A stretch of 13,801 nucleotides of DNA. Origin: Ignavibacteria bacterium. GTDB taxonomy: Bacteria > Bacteroidota > Ignavibacteria > UBA10030 > UBA6906. The stretch covers positions 1 through 13,801 of the forward strand of contig JAOUDE010000027.1 of the NCBI GenBank assembly GCA_029859455.1, read 5' to 3'. Shown here one piece after another: positions 1-7,540 of the stretch; position 1 is the first letter of the stretch; each line of letters starts with the position of its first letter. The notes under the pieces are model-generated. The model was not told where the DNA came from and made no database searches. It saw only the letters and a program-made list of their open reading frames with translations. The position numbers and the translations under genes are program-made.

Positions 1-465
1 CAGATCACCGGTGACCGGCCGATGCGCCGGCAGGATGACCCGCCGGCGGCAGCAGGGAAACAGGTCCCTGATCAGGAGAAGGTGGTCGAAGCCAAACTGA
101 GCCCGGTCTCGGAGGAGCAGATCCGCACGCGATGGCCGCAGATCATCAATGAGTTGAAGGAGAGAAGGATTGCTCTTGGGATGGCGCTTCAAGGCACTCT
201 CGTCGCTTCCGTTCAGGGCCATCTCGTGAAAGTTGGATGTGACAATGAGTTTGCCGTTTCTTCAGTGAAGAGGTACAGGCAGGACATCCAGGATGTGCTG
301 CAAAAGAACCTCGGGGGCCGCGTTCAGATCGAACCGGTACTGGTTGCTCCCGCGGCCGACGGCGGGATTGGGGCCGCAGGGCCGAAGGGCAGCTCCGGAA
401 CACCGGTTGATGAACACCCCGTGGTCAAAGCGATGATCCGGGAACTCGGGGCAGAACCGCTCTGA
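1..465 (+). CDS. dnaX: DNA polymerase III subunit gamma/tau, C-terminal part (5' end outside window)
   Basis: The reading frame is open from the first base and ends at TGA 463-465, so only the C-terminal part (about 154 residues) is present. The ATPase and clamp-loader domains lie upstream of the window. The visible part starts with a Pro/Ala/Gln-rich linker, followed by a compact domain containing EEQIRTRWPQIINELK and a region ending in RYRQDIQDVLQ. This is the pattern of the DnaX C-terminal domain: a helix with a conserved Trp, a strand-rich stretch (GTLVASVQGHLVKVG), then a helix. A Gly/Ala-rich linker leads to a short conserved-looking end, HPVVKAMIRELGAEPL, as in FCB-group DnaX proteins. 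The protein is the clamp-loader subunit that joins the replicative polymerase to the helicase in the cytoplasm. A PorV-like gene follows after 28-31 bases on the same strand, rather than the common ybaB-recR pair. The assignment rests on remembered family patterns and has good but not complete certainty. Confidence 0.8.
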   Translation, partial: QITGDRPMRRQDDPPAAAGKQVPDQEKVVEAKLSPVSEEQIRTRWPQIINELKERRIALGMALQGTLVASVQGHLVKVGCDNEFAVSSVKRYRQDIQDVLQKNLGGRVQIEPVLVAPAADGGIGAAGPKGSSGTPVDEHPVVKAMIRELGAEPL

Positions 466-483
466 GCCGCGCTCCGTGGACAG

Positions 484-490
484 AAGGAGG
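484..490 (+). promoter_or_regulatory. Ribosome binding site that decides the PorV-like start
   Basis: The sequence AAGGAGG lies here, six bases before ATG 497 and three before ATG 494. It lies inside the frame that would open at GTG 476, so it argues against that upstream start and for 497 (or 494). Confidence 0.75.
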
Positions 491-496
491 AGTATG

Positions 497-1525
497 ATGC
501 GTACAGGTTTTGTGGCTGCGTTGGTACTGACCATGCATGTGAGCCTTCTTGGCGCGACCGGGGTTGGGAAATATGCCGGTGAGTTCATCGCAATCGGCGT
601 CGGTGGCCGGGCGCTCGGACTGGGCGGAGCGTACACCGCCCTGGCCACTGATGTCACCGCAGGGTACTGGAATCCCGCAGGGCTGTCTCACATGGAGTAT
701 CCGCAGCTGATTCTCATGCATGATGAGCAGTTCGGAAGCCTGGTGAATTATGACTACGGAGCCGTTGCGTTTCCGGTCGGCACCAGCACCAGCCTGGGCC
801 TCAGCGTGATTCGGCTCGGGGTCGATGATATTCCTGATACGCGCAATGCCGCGGTGGACGTAAACGGTAATGTTACGTACGATCCGAATGACCTGAGCCG
901 GATCGATCCATCACGAGTCTCCTACTTCAACGCAGCCGACTGGGCATTTTTCCTCACCTATTCGAAACGCCAGTCAGAGGTCTTTTCGTACGGCGCCAAT
1001 GTCAAGTTCATTCGCCGGGAGCTTGGCGAGAACTCCGCCACCGGGATTGGCTTTGACGCAGCGGTCTGGTTCCGTCCGTTTGAGAATGCGAGCCTCGGCC
1101 TGAATGTTCAGGACATCACGACCACCTTCCTTGCATGGGACACGGGAACCAATGAGCTGATTTCGCCGACGATGAAAATCGGTGCGGCGTACGGGATCGA
1201 TGCATTTGAAGGAAGATTTACTCCGGTGGTTGATTTCGACGTCCGGTTCGAAGGGCGAAAGTATGCATCCGCGGCAAACCTGGGTCCGGTGAGTTTCGAT
1301 ATCCACAGCGGACTGGAATTCGATTACAGGAACGTGATTGCACTTCGGGTAGGATATAGCGACATTCAACAGATCACATTTGGCGGCGGCCTCCGGCTGC
1401 CGAAGCTGGCTATCGATTATACATTCGCGAAATTCGATGGAGCAAACCAGCTGGGGAACACCCACCGTATCTCTCTGATCTTCACCCTTGAGTCCGACCA
1501 GTTCAGGAGACCGCCCAAAGAGTGA
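497..1525 (+). CDS. PorV/PorQ-family outer-membrane beta-barrel protein
   Basis: The product is about 342 residues, starting at ATG 497 behind a strong AAGGAGG. The first ~21 residues form a signal peptide (Arg, then a hydrophobic run ending near SLLGATG). The mature N-terminus carries the hallmark of the PorV/PorQ and FadL-like families: a GGRALGLGGAYTAL stretch, then TDVTAGYWNPAGL. The rest alternates short amphipathic strands with turns (for example YGAVAFPV, LGLSVIRLG, SYGANVKFIRR, ASLGLNVQDI, ALRVGYSD, LAIDYTFAKF), as expected of a 12-16-stranded barrel in the outer membrane. PorV itself is a shuttle of the type IX secretion system in Bacteroidota. This broad family is also common in phyla without that system, and no other secretion gene is visible here, so I do not assign that role. 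The TGA stop overlaps the GTG start of the lipoprotein gene by four bases, which suggests coupled translation. Confidence is high for the fold family and low for function. Confidence 0.82.
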   Translation: MRTGFVAALVLTMHVSLLGATGVGKYAGEFIAIGVGGRALGLGGAYTALATDVTAGYWNPAGLSHMEYPQLILMHDEQFGSLVNYDYGAVAFPVGTSTSLGLSVIRLGVDDIPDTRNAAVDVNGNVTYDPNDLSRIDPSRVSYFNAADWAFFLTYSKRQSEVFSYGANVKFIRRELGENSATGIGFDAAVWFRPFENASLGLNVQDITTTFLAWDTGTNELISPTMKIGAAYGIDAFEGRFTPVVDFDVRFEGRKYASAANLGPVSFDIHSGLEFDYRNVIALRVGYSDIQQITFGGGLRLPKLAIDYTFAKFDGANQLGNTHRISLIFTLESDQFRRPPKE

Positions 1526-2070
1526 GGACGTCAATCCTGCGGCCCGGGGGAACAAGCATTGCCGTCGTTGCCGCGATCGGACTCCTCGGCTGTGCAAGCC
1601 CGCCGGACCGCCCACCAGCAGTTCTTGAAGACCAGTACCGTCTCTCCTCTAACCACCTGTTTCATTATCGACCACCCGTTGGTTGGCTCGAGCAGCCCGC
1701 GCCGGAGAATGCACCGGAAATCCGGCTCTGGCTCATGAGCCCGGACCATCTTCGGTCGATACAGATCAGAGAAGTCCGGATGGATTCCTCCGCGGCCGCT
1801 CTCCTGAAACAGCGCGGCCCTTCCTCCCTTGTTCAACTAATCTACCGGATGGAGTCCGAGACGCCCGGCATTGAGTCGTCTGAACTGATTGTGACCGGTG
1901 AGGCGGAACGAACTTTCTGGAGCTATTCCAGTCGCGACCAGGGCGGGGTGAAATACGAGGCGTCTCTGTTTTTGACAGAAGGGAGGCTGTTCGAATGCAG
2001 ATCAGTCGATACGAGGGGAGAGATTGTGCCAGAGATGCACAGCGAGTTTCTTGCCGGTCTCCGCTGGTAA
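1522..2070 (+). CDS. Putative lipoprotein of unknown function
   Basis: The product is 182 residues, read from GTG 1522 inside a GTGA overlap with the preceding stop codon. The N-terminus is a lipoprotein signal: Arg2 and Arg7, a hydrophobic stretch (SIAVVAAIGLLG) and a lipobox LLGC with the acylated Cys at residue 24, followed by ASPPDRPP. The mature part (about 158 residues) contains FHYRPPVGWLEQ near residue 48, then alternating beta-type segments (IRLWLMSP, SIQIREVRM) and a C-terminal FLAGLRW. The general form resembles small proteins that measure or stabilise a membrane complex (a strand-rich domain starting with a conserved PxGW), but I do not recognise the family. Tight coupling to the PorV-like gene suggests that the two work together at the outer membrane. 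The gene ends one base before the stop codon of the convergent cyclase gene. Confidence 0.7.
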   Translation: MRTSILRPGGTSIAVVAAIGLLGCASPPDRPPAVLEDQYRLSSNHLFHYRPPVGWLEQPAPENAPEIRLWLMSPDHLRSIQIREVRMDSSAAALLKQRGPSSLVQLIYRMESETPGIESSELIVTGEAERTFWSYSSRDQGGVKYEASLFLTEGRLFECRSVDTRGEIVPEMHSEFLAGLRW

Positions 2071-2071
2071 A

Positions 2072-4252
2072 TCAGGGAGTATCTGAGGCAACCCCGCACC
2101 AGTTTCTGCCAGGCGGAGTCTTCTGGAAACGACGGATTCTCCCTGTGAATAGTTCGGCCGGATAATCGGTGGGATATTGAGACTGTGCCTGCTCAAAGGC
2201 AGCGAGCGCATCCTCCCACCGTTGCTGCCGGTATGCGGCCAGCCCCTCTTCAAAAGCGCGGACGAAAGCGAGTTCCGTCGCTTCGTTTTTTGCTCCGCGC
2301 CTGCCCCGCAGTTCATAGATTCTTACAGGTTCAGACCGGCCCTTGATGGATATGATGTCGAGTTCACGGCAAATGAACCCGCCCCCGGATTCCCGGTAGC
2401 AGCTGTCGCTGATAATAGTCTTCGTCCTGTATAGTTTGTTAATCCCTTCAAGGCGTGATGCGAGATTGACGCTGTCGCCGATCACGGTGTAGTTGAACTT
2501 ACGACTGCTTCCCATGTTTCCCACAATCATGTCACCCGTGTTCACGCCGATGCGGGCCGAGAGCAGCGGCTTCTTTCGCATCCCCCACTCCATTCTGATT
2601 GCGGCAAGCGTTTCCTGCATCTGAAGTGCCGCTTCACAGCACATTCTCGCATGATCCTTCTGCGGCACCGGCGCCCCCCAGAATGCCATGATGAGGTCGC
2701 CCTCGAACTTGTCCACTGTTCCGTCATTCGTGAGGACGATTGCCGTCATGGAGCTGAGGTATTCGTTCAGGAGGCCGACGAGTTCCTCCGGTGGCCGTGT
2801 CTCCGCAAGTTCGGTAAAACCCTCGAGGTCACTGAACAGAACGGAGAGCTCTCTCCGCTCACCCCCGAGCTTGAGCTTCTCGGGGTTCTGGACCAGCTCA
2901 TCGACAATGGACGGGTTGACGTAGGTACCGAACATCCGTTTGATCATGAAGCCCTGGCGCCTTTCAAAAACGAAATGATGCGCCGTGCTTGCGACATAAC
3001 CGGCGGCCACAGCAAGAACAGGGCCGACAAGCGGTAGAACATATCCCGCATCAATAAAGAGACGGATCGACAACAGGGCGATGAGTGCCAGCTCAGCAAC
3101 GGCGAACAGGAACCCGTTCACCTCCACCATGATATGACGTGATGTTTTCGAGCTTTTCAGCCACGAGGTGACGAAAAACGTTGTGAAGGTAATGAGAAGC
3201 ACCGTCAACCACGAAGCAAGAGGTGACTGCCGGATCAGGAAATCACCCCTGAGCACGCTCTCGATAACGTTGGCATGGATCTCGACGCCGAACATGGTGT
3301 TGGATCCGACATATGACCGCCTCGCGATCGGGACATGATGGATATCCTGATCCTCCGGTACGGTGGAACCGACCAGAACGATCTTATCCCGGAATGTTCC
3401 ATCAAACAGATAGCCGAAATCGGGGTCGCTGAACAGATTGATCTGTGCCCCCGAGCGGGCTTCCTCAACCGTGGTGAACGACTCGTCGTCCAGAACGTCT
3501 GCTATGTCAACATGCCGGAATGACCGGCTCGGGCCGAAGTAGTTGATGAGAACGGAGGCCTCATCGTATGCGGGCACCTCAATGCCACCGATGAGGAAGG
3601 CGCCGTCATCGGATCGGCCTGGCAGGGTGAGGGGAGGGCGGCCGAAGTACCGGTTCAGGACTGAAAAACCGAAACTCGGGATATACTCGGTCGCAGGAAT
3701 ATAGCGGCGGACCACTTCATCCGGGTCTTTCAGGACATTCACAAATCCCAGGGAGCTGTCCACGTCGAAAAACTCATTGCCGTAATTTTCGGACGAGCGG
3801 AATATCCGATACAAGTTGTTGTCGATTTTGAGTCTTCCTGCAAGGACAACATGGCCGGCATCCCTCAGCGTTTCCCTCAACATGATATCATTGTTCGGGT
3901 CATGAGCGTCATCACCGACGAAGAGAATGTCGATTCCTACGGCGCGTGCACCGGCGCGTGTCAGGTTGGTGACGAGTCTTGCATAGTACGAACGGGGCCA
4001 GGGCCAGTTATCCGGCAGCGATTCGAACGAATCTTCGGAGATTTCGACAATGACAAGGTGCGAACTGTCGGCGGGAGTTATTCGAGGTCCGCGGAGCTGG
4101 AAGCGGTAATCGAGTGCGCTGAGTTCCAGGCGCTCAACGATGCCGATACCAAGGAACGATTCTGCAAAAAGCAGAACGACCACGAGGAGTCCCGACAGCA
4201 GCGAAAGCGTGAGTCGCCGGCCAACCTCTTTGGTGAAGCGTGCCCCGGGCAT
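2072..4252 (-). CDS. CHASE2-domain class III adenylate cyclase with TPR-like C-terminus
   Basis: The product is 726 residues, from ATG 4252 with AGGA six bases upstream. Order of parts: cytoplasmic start, membrane helix ~14-36, extracytoplasmic CHASE2 sensor ~45-340 (LDYRFQLRG, WPWPRSYYARL and GVEIHANVIESVL are typical), three further membrane helices ~346-364, 378-400 and 403-424, then a class III cyclase domain ~465-650. The catalytic set looks complete. Metal-binding Asp475 (VLFSDLEGFT) and Asp519 (KFEGD), purine-selecting Lys515 and Thr589 (NYTVIGD), and transition-state Asn596 and Arg600 (VNLASR) can all be seen. The Lys/Thr pair points to ATP as substrate and to the class IIIb type, so the product should be cAMP formed by a homodimer at the inner membrane. 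A KGRSEP segment closes the domain. Residues ~656-705 form a TPR-like helix pair (ATELAFVRAFEEGLAAYRQQ). The gene starts 12 bases after the barrel gene and is last in the module, so an envelope input is likely. The ligand is unknown. Confidence 0.92.
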   Translation of the reverse strand: MPGARFTKEVGRRLTLSLLSGLLVVVLLFAESFLGIGIVERLELSALDYRFQLRGPRITPADSSHLVIVEISEDSFESLPDNWPWPRSYYARLVTNLTRAGARAVGIDILFVGDDAHDPNNDIMLRETLRDAGHVVLAGRLKIDNNLYRIFRSSENYGNEFFDVDSSLGFVNVLKDPDEVVRRYIPATEYIPSFGFSVLNRYFGRPPLTLPGRSDDGAFLIGGIEVPAYDEASVLINYFGPSRSFRHVDIADVLDDESFTTVEEARSGAQINLFSDPDFGYLFDGTFRDKIVLVGSTVPEDQDIHHVPIARRSYVGSNTMFGVEIHANVIESVLRGDFLIRQSPLASWLTVLLITFTTFFVTSWLKSSKTSRHIMVEVNGFLFAVAELALIALLSIRLFIDAGYVLPLVGPVLAVAAGYVASTAHHFVFERRQGFMIKRMFGTYVNPSIVDELVQNPEKLKLGGERRELSVLFSDLEGFTELAETRPPEELVGLLNEYLSSMTAIVLTNDGTVDKFEGDLIMAFWGAPVPQKDHARMCCEAALQMQETLAAIRMEWGMRKKPLLSARIGVNTGDMIVGNMGSSRKFNYTVIGDSVNLASRLEGINKLYRTKTIISDSCYRESGGGFICRELDIISIKGRSEPVRIYELRGRRGAKNEATELAFVRAFEEGLAAYRQQRWEDALAAFEQAQSQYPTDYPAELFTGRIRRFQKTPPGRNWCGVASDTP

Positions 4253-4264
4253 CAGAGATCCTGC

Positions 4265-6715
4265 CTAGAAGTCATACCTGAGGGTTGTTCTCCAGATACT
4301 GTCATCGGCAACCATCTGGTTCGCAAGGTACGTGAAACGCATCTGAATCGTGAGATTGCGCTGGATGGCATATCCGATTGCACCCTCGTAAATGGTGCGC
4401 CGGACATCACCCAGTGTGGGGCTGATCCGCGCTTCGAGCGAAAGACGCTCCTGGAAGACCCGGTACAAACCGCTCAACGAGAGGGTCGTGTAGTCTGATT
4501 GTTGCTGCACACCCGCGACCCCGGAAGGGAGGGAGTTGAAACTGAAGGCGACGTCAAATTTCGTTTCCAGAGGGACGGTGAAACGTGAGCGAAGTTGGAG
4601 GGAGGATGTCGTACTGTTCACATCCAGCCTCCTGGGGGAGTTGTCGGTTCTGGATGACGTAGAGAGATTAAATGAGGCAATATGACGCGCGCCGAAATCG
4701 AAACCGTAGGAACTTTGGAGGTAGACCCGGTTGTCGACGTCATCGATCGACTGGGGCGAATCCGCACCTGTGGTGGAAAGACCGTTATCCGACGAATAGC
4801 GTCCGAGTCCAACGGTGATCGTCGGTCCGTCATTCCTGGGGTAGTAGCTCAGAGCGGCTGTAATGTTCTGGAACTTCGTGGTCGCGACCTTGAAGTTCGA
4901 TGTGTTGTCCTGCAAAAGCTCAAAACCAAGAGAGAGAAGGATCTGGTTGCTCGACAGGGCTATCCGGTCTGAAAGAGTAATGCCCTGGATGTCGGTCCGG
5001 ATGTACGCCTGTCCGAATGACCGGTAGTCGCTTCCGCGAAATACGTACTGAGCTGAGAAATTGTTGTTGAAATAATTGAGCCTCACGCCAAACTCGTACG
5101 CCAGGGTTGCGAGCTCGTTGAAGGAGAGGGGGCGAAGATTATCATTCACCGTTATGAAGCTGCCGAGAATATCCTTCACGGTCTTGATATCGGACGCCCG
5201 GTCGCCGAAGGTTGTGTCGATGTACTCGTCTGAAAAAGTCCCGCTGGAAATGTCGAAATTGTAAGCGCTGAAGGCGGCCTGGCCGGAGAACTCGACTCTC
5301 CGGCTGTCGAAGCCGCCGCGGAAGTCCAGGGCCACGACGGCATTCTCCTGAGGACGGGATCCGTATGTGATCGAGCCGACGTCATCCTTTCCCTTGAGGA
5401 CCGTCAGCCCGATTCCGCCGGATCTCCCCAGGAGAGTCTCTGTCCTGAGGACCAGGAGATCCCGCTGATACGTACCATAACTGAACTTTCCCCAGTCGGT
5501 GCTTCCAGGCAAGGGGCCGTACGCTGCTGTCGGATCTCTCTGCTGTTCCACTCCGAGACTGTCAACGGGAATTTGTGCGAGAAGGGCACCGTCGATCGGG
5601 CGGTTGACCTCACCGCTGGCCGCCATAAAAACCTGAGGCCCTGCCAGAAGGCGACCGCTGAATCCCCGGATGCGCATGCCACTCATGACCAGACTGGGGA
5701 AGACAGGATAGCTGTCTCCATACCCGAGTTGCAGCCAGGAGGACTCGACGCCGCCGAAGAATCTGTTCTGTGGTTGCCGGTCCGGCTCCTCGTCGGAGGT
5801 TACGAACGCGTTCGCGATCACGGACCAATCGTCAAGCCGGCCCCGCAGTCTGACGTCAGCACGGTTGTACCATGTACCGGTGGTGGCGATGTTCTCATGG
5901 CGTGACTCGGCCATCGCTGAACCAGTCACGGAAGGTCCGGGAGGGAGCGGAGCACCGGCGAGCCCCTGTCCCGACACCGCAAAATCGAAGTGGACGCGAT
6001 CGACCAGGAACCCTGCCTGGTCAAAGAGCCGGATTGTGAGTCGATGAGTCCCCCCCGAAAGGGCGATACCGACATTGCCGGGGACGAAAACGAAGAGGTC
6101 GCCGCTGGCGACGACATGATCGGTTACATCCGTGCCGTCGAGCCACAGCTGAGTCGATGATTTCGCGATTGTGGAGTCGACGCGCTGAAGCGAGAATGCG
6201 ACAATCACTTCATCAGAAGATGGGCGGAACGCGGGTTCAGGGCTGAGGAGTACTACATCCGAAGACTCGCTTTCCCCGCGGATCTGGATCTGAAGTGGTG
6301 AACCAGGCGGTGATTCGAAAGGGGCCGCTGCTTCCCCGGGCGGGTTCGTTTCCACAGAACCGTCGGTTTTCATGAAGATCAGGTAGTACTCAAGAAAGGG
6401 GGGGAGAACGTCCTGCGCCGCAACCTGAACGGTCGCTGTGTTTCCGACCAGGTCCATTTCCAGCGTCGCGTATTCCCCGGCCCCGAATGCACGGTAGCGG
6501 AAATAGATCTGATTGTATTGACCAGGGTCATTCAATTCCGCTCGGATGACGAGTGGCGTTCGGGCAACCGGTTCTGAGTGGGTAATTCTGGCGACCTCGA
6601 AAGAGACCTGCGCGCGTACCGTGACGCTGCAGGCGGCAAGAAGGAGAGGGGCGAAGGAAATCCGCACGCATTGTCGCCAGAACCGGGGCAGGGAATGGCC
6701 GCGGGCAAGCGACAT
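4265..6715 (-). CDS. Large outer-membrane beta-barrel protein with N-terminal periplasmic region
   Basis: The product is about 816 residues from ATG 6715. The frame also allows TTG 6739 (8 residues longer). Neither start has a clear ribosome binding site. From ATG 6715 the signal peptide is Arg-rich, then FAPLLLAACS, with a likely cut at VRA-Q near residue 36-37. A lipobox-like LAAC with Cys29 is also present, so lipid attachment cannot be excluded. Residues ~37-255 look like two Ig-like beta-sandwich domains (for example FEVARITHSEPVARTPLVIR, then SSTQLWLDGTDVTDHVV and THRLTIRLFDQAGFLVDRV). From ~265 to the end there are many alternating amphipathic strands with short turns (ADVRLRGRLDDWSVIANAF, LGYGDSYPVFPSL, RLSLEARISP), ending in LRYDF with a C-terminal Phe, the usual BAM signal. 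No TonB box, plug or known porin signature is seen. It sits between the fecR and cyclase genes, so a role as the surface element of the same signalling unit is inferred. I do not recognise a named family. Confidence 0.78.
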   Translation of the reverse strand: MSLARGHSLPRFWRQCVRISFAPLLLAACSVTVRAQVSFEVARITHSEPVARTPLVIRAELNDPGQYNQIYFRYRAFGAGEYATLEMDLVGNTATVQVAAQDVLPPFLEYYLIFMKTDGSVETNPPGEAAAPFESPPGSPLQIQIRGESESSDVVLLSPEPAFRPSSDEVIVAFSLQRVDSTIAKSSTQLWLDGTDVTDHVVASGDLFVFVPGNVGIALSGGTHRLTIRLFDQAGFLVDRVHFDFAVSGQGLAGAPLPPGPSVTGSAMAESRHENIATTGTWYNRADVRLRGRLDDWSVIANAFVTSDEEPDRQPQNRFFGGVESSWLQLGYGDSYPVFPSLVMSGMRIRGFSGRLLAGPQVFMAASGEVNRPIDGALLAQIPVDSLGVEQQRDPTAAYGPLPGSTDWGKFSYGTYQRDLLVLRTETLLGRSGGIGLTVLKGKDDVGSITYGSRPQENAVVALDFRGGFDSRRVEFSGQAAFSAYNFDISSGTFSDEYIDTTFGDRASDIKTVKDILGSFITVNDNLRPLSFNELATLAYEFGVRLNYFNNNFSAQYVFRGSDYRSFGQAYIRTDIQGITLSDRIALSSNQILLSLGFELLQDNTSNFKVATTKFQNITAALSYYPRNDGPTITVGLGRYSSDNGLSTTGADSPQSIDDVDNRVYLQSSYGFDFGARHIASFNLSTSSRTDNSPRRLDVNSTTSSLQLRSRFTVPLETKFDVAFSFNSLPSGVAGVQQQSDYTTLSLSGLYRVFQERLSLEARISPTLGDVRRTIYEGAIGYAIQRNLTIQMRFTYLANQMVADDSIWRTTLRYDF

Positions 6716-6750
6716 TGGTCTGTTGGGGAGGTTCTGCAATGTCTCGCTAG

Positions 6751-6783
6751 TAAAAAGGCCCTAAAGAAATATCCACAGGGCCT
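6751..6783 (-). terminator. Rho-independent terminator between fecR and the barrel gene
   Basis: Read on the minus strand, AGGCCCT and AGGGCCT form a perfect 7-bp stem around a 14-base loop, followed at once by TTTTTA. The stem arms are 6756-6762 and 6777-6783. The structure lies 50 bases after the fecR stop codon and about 35 bases before ATG 6715 of the barrel gene. It should end or reduce transcription coming from the two upstream genes. Readthrough could still supply the barrel and cyclase genes at a lower level. Confidence 0.78.
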
Positions 6784-6799
6784 GGTGCCTGTTTCACCT

Positions 6800-6813
6800 T
6801 GTCAGGTCTGACA
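6800..6813. repeat. 14-bp palindrome TGTCAG-GT-CTGACA
   Basis: This is a perfect inverted repeat with 6-bp arms and a 2-base centre, between the fecR stop codon and the terminator. The centre is too short for a good RNA hairpin, so an operator for a dimeric DNA-binding protein is possible. No matching promoter elements are evident next to it, so this may be chance. Confidence 0.35.
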
Positions 6814-6832
6814 GTCCTGTCGCCGGCAACGT

Positions 6833-7528
6833 TTAATCCTTGAAGTCGATCTTCAATTTCTTCTTGTTCCCCTGTCCATCCTGCAAGTCAAGTTCGAAAA
6901 GGTTATCTGCTTCACCGGAATCAATCGACTCCTGCGCCGCTGCAACCTCTTCGGGAGTGGAGGCGCGTACCTCGAGCGAACCGTCCGGCTTCGAAATCCC
7001 TGTGAACCCGGCGGCAACATCGAGTGAGTCGCCTGAGGGAGTATTGGTGAGCCGGATCGTTCCTTCCGTGACGATCAGAGTATCTGCTTCACCCCGAACG
7101 GTGAAGGCTCCCTGTGTCCCTCTGATCGCAGCGACCGACGTGGGTGAGGTGAAACGGAACTGATCGTTCCTCTCCTGTTTGCCGATAATAAACCCGATCA
7201 CACCTTTCTGAACATCGACTTCCTTGACGATCTTGGTTTCGTCGACCGACCCGGTAACAACCAGCTCAGAATTCTCCCGGACCTTCACGATGCTCTTGTC
7301 GGCAAATTTAATTACAGCGAGAGCCTCCTCACCCGTGCTCACCATGTCACCGACAGAAATGATCCCGGCGGGTGTTGCCGCCACCCAATCGGCTGTCCCT
7401 TTCTTGTGATTGACGTCCGGGATGATCTTGACAAAAAGGGCTGTTCCCGCAGTAACGGGTGTGGGGGGGAGAATAACAGCGATCCCGAGGGCAAGGACCG
7501 AGGCCACCAACCTGGATGTGTGGTTCAT
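6833..7528 (-). CDS. Periplasmic FecR-domain protein
   Basis: The product is 231 residues, from ATG 7528 with GAGGA six bases upstream. A signal peptide covers about residues 1-27 (Arg6, hydrophobic VASVLALGIAVILPPTPV, likely cut near TAG). The FecR domain covers ~45-165: a strand-rich part with ISVGDMVSTGEEALAVIKFA and IVKVRENSELVVTG, then the family hallmark FTSPTSVAAIRGTQGAFTV at ~127-144 and DTLIVTEGTIRLTN. The C-terminal tail (~190-231) is helical, then charged (acidic DLQDGQ, then NKKKLKIDFKD). In iron-responsive systems FecR is an anti-sigma regulator with a membrane helix and a cytoplasmic N-terminus. Here both are absent and there is no sigma factor nearby, so this is the stand-alone exported form often found beside CHASE2 sensors. 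A likely role is a periplasmic scaffold or ligand-binding partner (inference). It starts 12 bases after the upstream gene and is followed by a terminator. Confidence 0.88.
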   Translation of the reverse strand: MNHTSRLVASVLALGIAVILPPTPVTAGTALFVKIIPDVNHKKGTADWVAATPAGIISVGDMVSTGEEALAVIKFADKSIVKVRENSELVVTGSVDETKIVKEVDVQKGVIGFIIGKQERNDQFRFTSPTSVAAIRGTQGAFTVRGEADTLIVTEGTIRLTNTPSGDSLDVAAGFTGISKPDGSLEVRASTPEEVAAAQESIDSGEADNLFELDLQDGQGNKKKLKIDFKD

Positions 7529-7540
7529 GATTCGTCCTCT

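Noticed and set aside
497..1525. PorV-like gene as evidence of a type IX secretion system
   Set aside because: No other secretion component and no C-terminal sorting domain is present in the window, and the broad family occurs in organisms without that system.
974..1615. 213-codon open frame on the minus strand opposite the PorV-like gene
   Set aside because: It is Cys/Arg-rich with no motif, and the plus-strand frame has a signal peptide, a ribosome site and family hallmarks.
3851..4498. 215-codon open frame on the plus strand opposite the cyclase and barrel genes
   Set aside because: It lies antisense to two well-supported genes, has no recognisable domain and a composition typical of a shadow frame.
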